DNA of 64,000 bases from an uncultured Bacteroides sp. (lineage in GTDB: Bacteria; Bacteroidota; Bacteroidia; Bacteroidales; Bacteroidaceae): the NCBI RefSeq assembly GCF_905207245.1, contig NZ_CAJLKP010000022.1:4996-68995 (forward strand), read 5' to 3'. This document shows positions 25,326-34,053 of the stretch, one piece after another. A model generated the notes under the pieces. The model had not been told where the DNA came from. It saw only the letters and a program-made list of their open reading frames with translations, and did not search any database. Positions within the stretch are counted from its first letter, which is position 1. The number at the start of each line of letters is the position of its first letter. Both the position numbers and the translations under genes were made by a program.

Positions 25326-28300
25326 CTATTCTTCTTCTGCTGCTTCATCTTCCTTATTACTGTAAATTTCGCCTTTGCGGTAAATTTGTGGAATAACATG
25401 GAATTTAGCTTTGAAGCTTTTAGTAAACTGTCTGGGCGAAGAGAATCCCAGATGATCTGCGATTTCAGATATATTCAATTCCGGATTGTTTTTTAACATG
25501 AAGGCTGCCCGTTTTAGGCGTACGGTAATTATAAACTCATAAGGAGTCTGTCCGGTTATATCTTTCAATTTATTGAATAGTTTAGTACGGGCAATACTCA
25601 TTTCACGAGCGAAAATATCCACATTGAAGTTTGTGTCATCAAGATGCAGCTCTATAATTTTCATGGCTTGATCTATAAACTCCTTATCCAAGATATTTGT
25701 AGCTAATATTTGTGGGGTAGCCTGAGGTTGTTTGCTGAACTTCTCTTGTAGCATGATACGGTTGTTAACCAGATTATTGCAACGTGATAATAATATGTTA
25801 ATATTGAATGGTTTGGTAATATAGTCATCAGCTCCTATGCGAAGTCCTTCTAAATTGTGTTCAATGGCTGTTTGGGCTGTCAGTAAGATAACAGGAATAT
25901 GGCATGTATCTAAATTTTCTTTGATAATTTTGCATAGCTCTGTTCCTGATAATTTGGGCATTATCACGTCACTTAATACCAGATTAGGATGTTCGGACTG
26001 GACTTTTTCCCAACCTTCAGCTCCGTTAGAAGCTGTTATTACGGTGTAGAAAGTTTCAAATATCTTGGTTAACATGTCAAGTAGGGAAGGATTATCCTCT
26101 ATAATGAGTATTTTAGCTTCTTTGTTTTTTTCAATAGCCGACTCTGTTTTTAGTATATCTGATTCGTATTCATCCAGAAAAATTGCCGGATTCTGATATT
26201 CAGATGTGGCTATCTGTATTTCATTTTTTAATTCATTAATTTGTTCAGGTTTCAGATGCTCTTTACCGCAGGGTAAATGTACGCTAAAGGTTGTTGATTC
26301 TCCGGGGGTACTATATACATCAATTGTGCCATGATGTAATTCAACAATACCCTTGGTGAGTGATAGACCTATTCCGGTTCCTGGATGGGCTAATGAATCA
26401 ATCTGCTCTGTCTGATAAAAACGGTCGAAGATTTTATCAATATCCTGAGGGGAAATGCCACTTCCATCATCGGTTACTTCTATTATAGCTCCATGTTTTT
26501 CTTTTCGTACCGACACGGAAATATTCCCTCCTTCCTTTACATGTTTGAAAGCATTTGAGAGAAGGTTATTTACTACCTTCTGCATTTGCTTTGGATCAAA
26601 CCAGATGGAAATGTTATCATGTGTTTTGTGGAAATTGAATGATATCTGATGTTGTATGGCGTACTCTTGAAAAAGCAGGTAGGTTTCGTATACAAAATCT
26701 ACAAGATTATTTTCACTTGCTTTTATGTGCATATAACCTTGTTCTTGCTTACGGAAGTCCAGTAACTCAGAAATCAATTCCCGTAATTGCAGGCTGCTTT
26801 TATAAACTTTTAGAATTTTATTATAGGCGGTTGGGGCGAAAGAACGCATCTGCAGTAACATTTCCATTTGTCCGATGATCAGAGTCAGTGGTGTTCGGAA
26901 CTCATGTGAAATGTTGGTAAAGAAACGTAGTTTAGTTTGATTAAGTTGCTCTATATCCTCTAAGTGTTTCTTTTCATATTTTAGTGATTCCTGTAGCTTA
27001 ATCCGGTTATTATACATGCGGAATAAATAGTAGAGGACACTGCAAATACATAGGACATATATTATGTAAGCCCATACGGTGCGGTAAACTGGGGGAAGAA
27101 TTTCAATTTCCAGTTTACTCATGGGTACAAGTGGGTTGTTTTTTGCACGTACACTGAGTGTATATTTTCCCGGATTTAGGTTAGTATATGTGACGGCTTG
27201 TTGTTTGCGTATGCTTGTCCAGTTTTGTGAGAATCCTTTTAGAAAATATTCTATTTCATCTTGATTAAAGGGGATATAATTGGTGGTGGTATACTCAATA
27301 CTAAACATGGATTGATTGGGTTTCAATGTAATTCGATGGGAGTAACTTAAAGAATTATTGAGTATCTGGCTCTTATCACCAGGTTGAATAATTTCGCCAT
27401 TTACTAATAAACGGAAAGGATAGATATTGTAGCTTTGTGGTATGTAGTCAATGCTTTCAGCTTTAAATGATATCATACCGTCTACTCCTCCGATATATAT
27501 ATCACCATTGGTTGTTTTGTATACAGAACGCTCGTTGGGAGCTGATAATGGTACTCCGTTTTCTTTGTTATAGTTCTGAAATCTGCGTGTAGGATAATCT
27601 AGTATAGAAAAACCGGAATCGGTTATGAATAATATTTTATTCGGTGAAAGTTCGCATACGTCATAGACATAATTACTTCCTAATCCATTATTCTGTTCGT
27701 CAAAGTTTTCAAAATCATCCGTCTCATATCGGTATAAGTCTATTCCGCTTTCATTCGTACAGAACCAAAGGCGTTTTTGACTGTCCTCATATATTCGGTT
27801 GATACTATTACTGCTGATACTTTGTTTCAGGGCGTGATTGTGCCTGTAATTCTTTAATTTATTACTGTCAAATGAGTATTTATATACACCTTTTCCATCA
27901 CCACCGATCCAAAGAGAGTTGTGGTGATCTATATAAACAGAAGTTGCATAGGAAATATTCTGGTGCTCGTCTTGGAACAGGACTTTGTATTGACCTGTGT
28001 TTGGACTAAATATGCTTACACCTCTATGCGTAGCCAGGATGAGTTCGTTTTTATAGGGTACAATATCCCGAATTGTATTTGAATGGGAAAATACGTCATT
28101 ATTTCTATTGAATGGGTAATGGGTGAAATGGTCATTTTGAGTATCTAATTTATTGAGCCCTCCCATGTGGGTACCTATCCATAATATTTCTTTGTCTTTA
28201 TCGTAGTAGATAGACTTTATATTGTCGTGAGATATGCTGTTACCATGCTTGATATGTTTATACCATTTAAATTTGCCATTTTCCGGATTCAGTTTATTTA

Positions 28301-29387
28301 TTCCTCCTCCTTCTGTTGCTATCCACAAATTATGTTGATTATCTTCAGTGATACAACCTATGATGGGTGAGCTAAGCCCCTCCTTTTCCAAAGATGATGT
28401 CTGATAATAGCGGTAGTTCTGGTTTTCCGGATGGAAATAATTAATCCCTCCAAAATAGGTTCCGATCCAAAGGGTACCTTGTTGGTCACATAGTAAAGTC
28501 CAGATAGAAGAGTGGGTAAGGCTATTCTCTTTATTACTTTTATGATAGCTTGTGAAAGTCTGATCGGTAGCATTATACCGGTTGAGTCCATTGAATGTTC
28601 CAATCCAGATATTTCCTTGTTTATCTTCACAGAAGCAACGAATGAAATTGGAACTAATGCTGGAAGGGTCCAGATTGTCATTACGGAAATTAGTTATAGA
28701 ATCTTCATTCATTACATAGATTCCATGATTCATTGTACCTATCCAGAATTTGCCGGTGGAGTCTTTAAATATGTCAATAATGTCAGTATCCGGTAGAAGA
28801 TTGTAAAGTGTATGATCGTGGGTCATCAAACGGAAAAGTCCTTGGTTTTGGGTTCCTATCAGTATATACTCATCGCAAATGTATATAGAGGTAATATACA
28901 TATCTAACTCTTTGACTTTATAATACTCTTTGAATTGTTTACCATCGTAGCGATAAATCGTATTTCCAATGGTAATGTAGAGTTGCTTGTGGTAAAACAT
29001 GGAACGTGTGCTACCTTGAATCAGAGTTGAAATCTTATTTTTTGATACCTGCAAAGTTGAGATCCCTTTGGAAGTCATGAAGTAGATTTCATCTTTGCTG
29101 TTGCCTGTAATTTTGAGTATATTATTATAAATTAGACTGTTCGGATTATCCTTCTGATATTTGTAAGTTATAAATTCTTTACCGTTATATAAGCAGACCC
29201 CATTGCGTGTTCCTGCCCAAATGAATCCTGCCGAATCTTGGTAGATTGCCATTACGGAATTATGTGCCAGTCCGTCATCGGTAGTCAGGTGATTGAAAGA
29301 GATACTTTGTGCCATGCTATTGGGTAATCCCAGAATACAATAGCAAATTAGGAAAAAGAGGCTTTTATATTTCGTTGTGTGTTCCAT
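25326..29387 (-). CDS. Hybrid two-component system sensor/regulator (HTCS)
   Basis: Start ATG at 29387 is used because it gives a signal segment (FFLICYCILGLPNSMAQ); the longer frame to 29468 adds an unlikely leader. The 1353-residue protein has periplasmic Reg_prop propeller repeats with many WIGT motifs (about 25-660), a Y_Y_Y domain (about 690-760), one transmembrane helix (about 770-790, TVWAYIIYVLCICSVLYYLF), a HisKA domain with phospho-His H828 (ISHEFRTPL), an HATPase domain (NLLSNAFKH, GTGIGLSL), a receiver domain with D1140 (LVLSDVIMP), and a C-terminal AraC-type DNA-binding domain (ISEIADHLGFSSPRQFTKSFK). HTCS proteins bind oligosaccharides of the target glycan in the periplasm and activate the PUL. 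It is divergent from GH88. Confidence 0.95.
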   Translation of the reverse strand: MEHTTKYKSLFFLICYCILGLPNSMAQSISFNHLTTDDGLAHNSVMAIYQDSAGFIWAGTRNGVCLYNGKEFITYKYQKDNPNSLIYNNILKITGNSKDEIYFMTSKGISTLQVSKNKISTLIQGSTRSMFYHKQLYITIGNTIYRYDGKQFKEYYKVKELDMYITSIYICDEYILIGTQNQGLFRLMTHDHTLYNLLPDTDIIDIFKDSTGKFWIGTMNHGIYVMNEDSITNFRNDNLDPSSISSNFIRCFCEDKQGNIWIGTFNGLNRYNATDQTFTSYHKSNKENSLTHSSIWTLLCDQQGTLWIGTYFGGINYFHPENQNYRYYQTSSLEKEGLSSPIIGCITEDNQHNLWIATEGGGINKLNPENGKFKWYKHIKHGNSISHDNIKSIYYDKDKEILWIGTHMGGLNKLDTQNDHFTHYPFNRNNDVFSHSNTIRDIVPYKNELILATHRGVSIFSPNTGQYKVLFQDEHQNISYATSVYIDHHNSLWIGGDGKGVYKYSFDSNKLKNYRHNHALKQSISSNSINRIYEDSQKRLWFCTNESGIDLYRYETDDFENFDEQNNGLGSNYVYDVCELSPNKILFITDSGFSILDYPTRRFQNYNKENGVPLSAPNERSVYKTTNGDIYIGGVDGMISFKAESIDYIPQSYNIYPFRLLVNGEIIQPGDKSQILNNSLSYSHRITLKPNQSMFSIEYTTTNYIPFNQDEIEYFLKGFSQNWTSIRKQQAVTYTNLNPGKYTLSVRAKNNPLVPMSKLEIEILPPVYRTVWAYIIYVLCICSVLYYLFRMYNNRIKLQESLKYEKKHLEDIEQLNQTKLRFFTNISHEFRTPLTLIIGQMEMLLQMRSFAPTAYNKILKVYKSSLQLRELISELLDFRKQEQGYMHIKASENNLVDFVYETYLLFQEYAIQHQISFNFHKTHDNISIWFDPKQMQKVVNNLLSNAFKHVKEGGNISVSVRKEKHGAIIEVTDDGSGISPQDIDKIFDRFYQTEQIDSLAHPGTGIGLSLTKGIVELHHGTIDVYSTPGESTTFSVHLPCGKEHLKPEQINELKNEIQIATSEYQNPAIFLDEYESDILKTESAIEKNKEAKILIIEDNPSLLDMLTKIFETFYTVITASNGAEGWEKVQSEHPNLVLSDVIMPKLSGTELCKIIKENLDTCHIPVILLTAQTAIEHNLEGLRIGADDYITKPFNINILLSRCNNLVNNRIMLQEKFSKQPQATPQILATNILDKEFIDQAMKIIELHLDDTNFNVDIFAREMSIARTKLFNKLKDITGQTPYEFIITVRLKRAAFMLKNNPELNISEIADHLGFSSPRQFTKSFKAKFHVIPQIYRKGEIYSNKEDEAAEEE

Positions 29388-29411
29388 AGCGATAATAGTT
29401 AGATAATACGG

Positions 29412-29419
29412 CAAAGATA
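29412..29419 (-). promoter_or_regulatory. -7 element of the HTCS promoter
   Basis: TATCTTTG on the minus strand is an exact TAnnTTTG match, 25 bases before the chosen HTCS start, and supports that start rather than the one at 29468. Confidence 0.5.
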
Positions 29420-29508
29420 TTTCTTTTTTGATAAAAGTGGTAATATGACATCTGTCGTTTAAGTACAAAACAGGTGTATTGTGAGTACATTGATTATTGG
29501 AAAATGTG

Positions 29509-29535
29509 ATGTACTGGCAGGGTATATTTGTTGTA
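29509..29535 (+). promoter_or_regulatory. Candidate HTCS operator upstream of GH88
   Basis: ATGTA at 29509, GGTA at 29521 and TTGTA at 29531 repeat the spacing of the motif upstream of GH2 exactly (offsets 0, 12 and 22). The first base is 59 bases before the -7 box at 29568; at GH2 the same distance is 60. Confidence 0.5.
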
Positions 29536-29567
29536 CGTACGTCGTGGCTTTGTTTTTAGTGATAATC

Positions 29568-29575
29568 TACTTTTG
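29568..29575 (+). promoter_or_regulatory. -7 element of the GH88 / SusCD promoter
   Basis: TACTTTTG is an exact TAnnTTTG match 34 bases before the GH88 start. The -33 region shows no TTTG at the right spacing, as expected for an activator-dependent promoter. Confidence 0.5.
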
Positions 29576-29608
29576 CATTATTCTTTTTAATTAGCTACTA
29601 ATACGTAT

Positions 29609-30814
29609 ATGAAAAGTACTTTATTAACAATTCTGTCAGGGGCTTTGCTATTGATGATGTCAGGATGCAGACCGAAAGTATCTGTTTCTACAGGAGATAT
29701 TCTATCTGATAATATAAAGAGTGCAATAACACAGTATTCTTCTCAGGTCAGGCTGATTGGGAATAATGATAAGATTATGATTCCACGAACTCTGGATGAG
29801 CATGACGGGATTGTATACATACCTTGTAATGACTGGAGTAGTGGCTTCTTCTCAGGAAGCTTGTGGTATATATATGACTTAACAAGAGATCCTAAATGGG
29901 AGACTTGGGCAGTAAAGTACACAGAGGCTTTAGATTCTATTTCATATTTGACTCATCATGATGATGCTGGATTTATGGTAGGAAGTAGTTTCTTGAATGG
30001 TATGAGGATAGGGGGAAGGGGTTATCGTTCTGTGATATTACGAGCGGCCAAATTACTTTCTACTCATTTTCATCCGGTAGCGGGAGTCATTCAATTATTG
30101 GATTTGAACAAAGACTGTCAATCTTCCAAAGGCTGGAAATGTCCGGTAACAATCGAAAATATGATAAGCCTGGAGATTCTTTTTGAGGCTTCACAGTTGT
30201 CCGGAGATTATAGCTATCATAATATGGCAGTCAGCCATGCTGATAAAACTCTGCAGAATCATTTTCGTATGGACTATAGTTGCTACCACCTTGTTGATTA
30301 CGATCCGGATACTGGAGAAGTAAGAAGCCAGCAGACCATACAGGGATATGCTGATGAATCGGCTTGGGCCAGAGGACAAGCTTGGGCTCTTTATGGATAT
30401 ACGATGTGCTATCGATATACGCATAAGGCAGAGTATTTGGTGCAAGCTCAGAATATTTATAACTATATTTTCACTAATAAGAATTTGCCTACAGACTTAA
30501 TCCCATACTGGGATTATGATGCGCTGAACATACCTAATGAACCTCGGGATGTTTCAGCGGCAGCCATAACAGCGTCAGCTCTCTATGAGCTGGATACTTT
30601 TCTTCCTGGAACAAAATATAAAGAAACGGCTGATATGATAATGGAGTCATTAAGTTCTCCGGTATATAGGGCGGAAGAAGGAACAAATGGTTATTTCATA
30701 TTGAAACATTCTGTAGGAAGCATTCCACACAAGCAGGAAGTAGATGTCCCTTTAAACTATGCGGACTATTATTTTCTTGAAGCATTGATAAGGAAACGTG
30801 ATTTGGAAAAATGA
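29609..30814 (+). CDS. Glycoside hydrolase family 88 unsaturated glucuronyl hydrolase-like lipoprotein
   Basis: GH88 enzymes remove the 4,5-unsaturated uronic acid left by polysaccharide lyases, here probably the product of the PL8 domain. The 401-residue protein has a lipobox (LLMMSGCRP, Cys20). Typical blocks are CNDWSSGFFSGSLWYIYDLT, HDDAGFMVGSSF with the first catalytic Asp (D119), GYADESAWARGQAWALYGYTM, and DVSAAAITASALYEL. The second catalytic Asp, in the block that usually reads IIDNMMNLE, is Glu here (E183, TIENMISLE). The length is normal. It is first in the plus-strand unit, 64 bases before susC. Whether the Glu keeps activity is not clear. Confidence 0.88.
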   Translation: MKSTLLTILSGALLLMMSGCRPKVSVSTGDILSDNIKSAITQYSSQVRLIGNNDKIMIPRTLDEHDGIVYIPCNDWSSGFFSGSLWYIYDLTRDPKWETWAVKYTEALDSISYLTHHDDAGFMVGSSFLNGMRIGGRGYRSVILRAAKLLSTHFHPVAGVIQLLDLNKDCQSSKGWKCPVTIENMISLEILFEASQLSGDYSYHNMAVSHADKTLQNHFRMDYSCYHLVDYDPDTGEVRSQQTIQGYADESAWARGQAWALYGYTMCYRYTHKAEYLVQAQNIYNYIFTNKNLPTDLIPYWDYDALNIPNEPRDVSAAAITASALYELDTFLPGTKYKETADMIMESLSSPVYRAEEGTNGYFILKHSVGSIPHKQEVDVPLNYADYYFLEALIRKRDLEK

Positions 30815-30835
30815 TACAATAAACTAATACTAACC

Positions 30836-30863
30836 CGTACCTATGTTTACGACCGTAGGGTAC
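30836..30863 (+). promoter_or_regulatory. Imperfect hairpin in the GH88-susC gap
   Basis: GTACCTATG and CGTAGGGTAC flank a short loop and can pair with one bulge. It lies 16 bases before the susC start. It has no U-run, so it is not a terminator; it might be a processing or regulatory site. Confidence 0.3.
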
Positions 30864-30878
30864 ATAATCTAATTATTT

Positions 30879-33800
30879 ATGATGCAAAAAGTGATTCTTA
30901 AATGGGTCTGGTTATTGATTTTACTCAGTATCGGGCTTGTGGGACATGCTCAGGTTACTACAGTACGAGGTACTGTATACGATGAAAGTGGTATAGAAGT
31001 AATTGGAGCAAATGTGAAATTGAAAGACTCTTCTACAGGAGTTATTACAGATCTTGATGGAGTGTTCAAATTGGATGTGCCTGATTCGGGCAAAGCTGTC
31101 TTGATTATTTCTTTTATTGGCTATCAGACACAGGAAATTGCTTTGAAAGGTAGAAAAGAAGTGAAAGTGACGCTGGTTGAGATTGCGAATGAATTGAGTG
31201 AAGTAACAGTGGTTGCTTATGGCGTACAAAAGAAAGAAACGTTAACGGGTGCCATTTCATCCGTGAAAAATGAAGCTTTGCTACGTTCACCTAATGCAAG
31301 TGTTGCAAATGCGTTGGCCGGGCAGATTACCGGTTTATCTTCTGTGACGACGAGTGGACAACCTGGTGCGGAAGATCCCACTATTTACGTCCGTGGGGTT
31401 GGTTCTTTGACAGAAGGTGGTTCACAACCTTTAGTTCTGGTAGATGGAGTGGAACGTTCTTTTTTTCAGATGGACCCTAATGAGATAGAAAGTATTAGTG
31501 TACTGAAAGATGCTTCGGCTACCGCTGTATTTGGCGTACGTGGTGCCAACGGGGTTGTTCTTGTCACTACCAAACGAGGTGTAGAGGGAAAAGCTAAAAT
31601 ATCTCTTTCTTCTTCTTTTGGTTTGACGCAACCTACACGTTTACTGGAAATGGCAGATAGCTATACGTACGCTTTGTGTCATAATGAAATGAAAGATAAC
31701 GATGGAAAGGCACATTCATTTGATGATTATGTTTTAGAAAGATTTCGTTTGAATGATGAGCCTATAATGTATCCCAATATGAACTGGAGAGATTATTTAC
31801 TCAAAAAAACATCTATCCAGACGCAACATAATCTGAACATATCCGGGGGTACCGAAAAGGTGCGTTATTTTATTTCATTGGGGTTCTTATATCAAAATGG
31901 ATTATTCCGCCAATTTGAGGACCTGGATTATAAAAGCAATTATACCTATAGCCGATATAATTACCTTTCCAATTTAGATTTGAATCTGACGAAATCCACC
32001 GTTTTAAAATTAGGTCTTGGTGGAATTGTTGGCTTGACACACGAACCCAAAGGAGCCGGTTTTGGTAATGGGTCACAGCCATTCTGTAGTCCGGGAATAA
32101 TTGATGGAAAATTAGTGGTAATGAATCCTCAAAAGTATGAAGGGGTTTTGATGAATAACAATGTATTAAAAGGTTTTTATGATTTAGGTTATAAGAATAA
32201 GACTGCAAATACAATGAACATGGATTTGTCTTTAGTTCAAAAACTTGATGTGATAACTAAAGGGCTTTCTGTTGAAATAAAAGGAGCTTATAACACATCT
32301 TATTCTTACTCAAAAAACAGAACACGGTCTCAGACAATCAGATACGAGCCTCACTATCAATCGGAGTTGGAGGGATATCAACCTGAAGCAGACCATCCTT
32401 TGACTGATGATCCCAATTATAATAAAAATGTAGTTTATAGAGTATTGAACGACTATGCGACTCCATTTTTGACATTTGACGAAGAAACAACACGAGGACG
32501 TAATTGGTATCTTGAAGCAAGCCTACGCTATAATCGTAAGTTCGGTAATCACAATGTAGGTGGACTGTTATTGTACAATCAAAGCAAGAAATATTATCCG
32601 GCACAATACTCAGATGTTCCGGCCGCCTATGTAGGGCTTGTAGGGCGCTTAACCTATGACTATAAATCCCGTTATATGGCTGAATTTAATTTCGGGTATA
32701 ATGGTTCCGAAAACTTTGCTCCTGACAAACGCTTTGGTGCTTTTCCGGCAGGTTCTATCGGTTATATTATTTCAGAGGAGCCGTTCATGAAGAAACAAAA
32801 AGTGGTCGATTACTTAAAGTTGCGTGCCTCTATCGGCTTGGTCGGAAATGATAATATGAGTAATAACCGTTTTCTTTACTTGTCAGATGCCTATTTAGTG
32901 GATCAACAAGGCAATCAAACGGCATGGAAGGGATACCCTCATGGATATAATTTTGGTTATAATTCGTCTTATTGGACACCGGCGGCACTTGAAAGGCGTC
33001 TTGGGAACCGGAATGTTACATGGGAGACCGCTTTGAAGCAAAATTATGGTATTGATGTTCATTTCCTGAAGAGTCGTCTGAAGATAACAGCTGATGTTTT
33101 CTTTGAAGACCGTAAAGATATTCTGATAAGTAGAGGTACCATCCCTATGATCTCCAGCTTGACATCAAGTATTTTACCGGTAGTGAATATGGGACGGGTA
33201 AAAAATCATGGATATGAGATAGAGGTGAAGTGGGAGGATATGATTCAGGATGTACGCTATTGGGCAGACGCGAATGTGTCTTATTCAAAGAATAAAATTA
33301 TAGAGCAGGATGAAGTGGAACCCAATGAACCCTATCTATGGCGTACTGGAAAATCGGTTGGTGCTATATTCGGTTATGTGGCAGAAGGTTTTTATTCGGA
33401 GGCGGATTTTAAAGAAGATGGAAAGCTGATAGATGGATTGCCTGATCCCAAGGTGCCTGTATATCCGGGTGATGTGAAATATAAAGACTTAAATGGCGAT
33501 TATGTGATTGATACGGATGACCAATGTGAAATTGGATATCCTACCCGACCGGCTTATACATTTGGCTTGAATTATGGTCTGAATTATAAGGGATGGTTTC
33601 TTACCATGAATTGGTTGGGCGTTACAGACCGTTCATTAGTATTGGCTAATGAGTTCAGAACTGCTTTTGGTAATGGTGGCGGGCAATCGCTGGGATTGTT
33701 CTCATATCATGTAGATGAGCGTTGGACACCCGAAACGGCTGAAACAGCAACTATGCCTCGATTGTCAGAAAACAGCGGAGCGCACAATGCAAAGCAATCC

Positions 33801-34040
33801 AGTTTATGGGTTAAGGATGGATCTTATTTGAGATTGAAATCAGTGACGGTAGGATATGAGTTTACAGATAAGAAATTATTAAAAAAGATCGGAATCAGTA
33901 AATTGGGAATTAAATTGTCGGGATACAATTTATTGACTTTTGATAAATTTGGAATTATGGACCCGGAATGTAAACCTAATAATCAAGATACATATCCCAT
34001 CACTAAGACTTATAATTTAGGCGTTAATATTACTTTCTAA
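30879..34040 (+). CDS. SusC-like TonB-dependent outer-membrane transporter (first pair)
   Basis: The 1053-residue protein has a signal peptide (LLILLSIGLVGHAQ), a CarboxypepD_reg-like domain (about 25-105, VRGTVYDESGIEVIGANVKLKDSS), the TonB box/plug region (about 110-230, TVVAYGVQKKETLTGAISSV, LVDGVERSFFQMDPNEIESISVLKDASATAVFGVRGANGV) and a 22-strand barrel ending VNITF. It imports oligosaccharides bound by its SusD partner, whose gene starts 13 bases later. It is a full-length family member. Confidence 0.96.
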   Translation: MMQKVILKWVWLLILLSIGLVGHAQVTTVRGTVYDESGIEVIGANVKLKDSSTGVITDLDGVFKLDVPDSGKAVLIISFIGYQTQEIALKGRKEVKVTLVEIANELSEVTVVAYGVQKKETLTGAISSVKNEALLRSPNASVANALAGQITGLSSVTTSGQPGAEDPTIYVRGVGSLTEGGSQPLVLVDGVERSFFQMDPNEIESISVLKDASATAVFGVRGANGVVLVTTKRGVEGKAKISLSSSFGLTQPTRLLEMADSYTYALCHNEMKDNDGKAHSFDDYVLERFRLNDEPIMYPNMNWRDYLLKKTSIQTQHNLNISGGTEKVRYFISLGFLYQNGLFRQFEDLDYKSNYTYSRYNYLSNLDLNLTKSTVLKLGLGGIVGLTHEPKGAGFGNGSQPFCSPGIIDGKLVVMNPQKYEGVLMNNNVLKGFYDLGYKNKTANTMNMDLSLVQKLDVITKGLSVEIKGAYNTSYSYSKNRTRSQTIRYEPHYQSELEGYQPEADHPLTDDPNYNKNVVYRVLNDYATPFLTFDEETTRGRNWYLEASLRYNRKFGNHNVGGLLLYNQSKKYYPAQYSDVPAAYVGLVGRLTYDYKSRYMAEFNFGYNGSENFAPDKRFGAFPAGSIGYIISEEPFMKKQKVVDYLKLRASIGLVGNDNMSNNRFLYLSDAYLVDQQGNQTAWKGYPHGYNFGYNSSYWTPAALERRLGNRNVTWETALKQNYGIDVHFLKSRLKITADVFFEDRKDILISRGTIPMISSLTSSILPVVNMGRVKNHGYEIEVKWEDMIQDVRYWADANVSYSKNKIIEQDEVEPNEPYLWRTGKSVGAIFGYVAEGFYSEADFKEDGKLIDGLPDPKVPVYPGDVKYKDLNGDYVIDTDDQCEIGYPTRPAYTFGLNYGLNYKGWFLTMNWLGVTDRSLVLANEFRTAFGNGGGQSLGLFSYHVDERWTPETAETATMPRLSENSGAHNAKQSSLWVKDGSYLRLKSVTVGYEFTDKKLLKKIGISKLGIKLSGYNLLTFDKFGIMDPECKPNNQDTYPITKTYNLGVNITF

Positions 34041-34053
34041 TAAATGAATAGCC

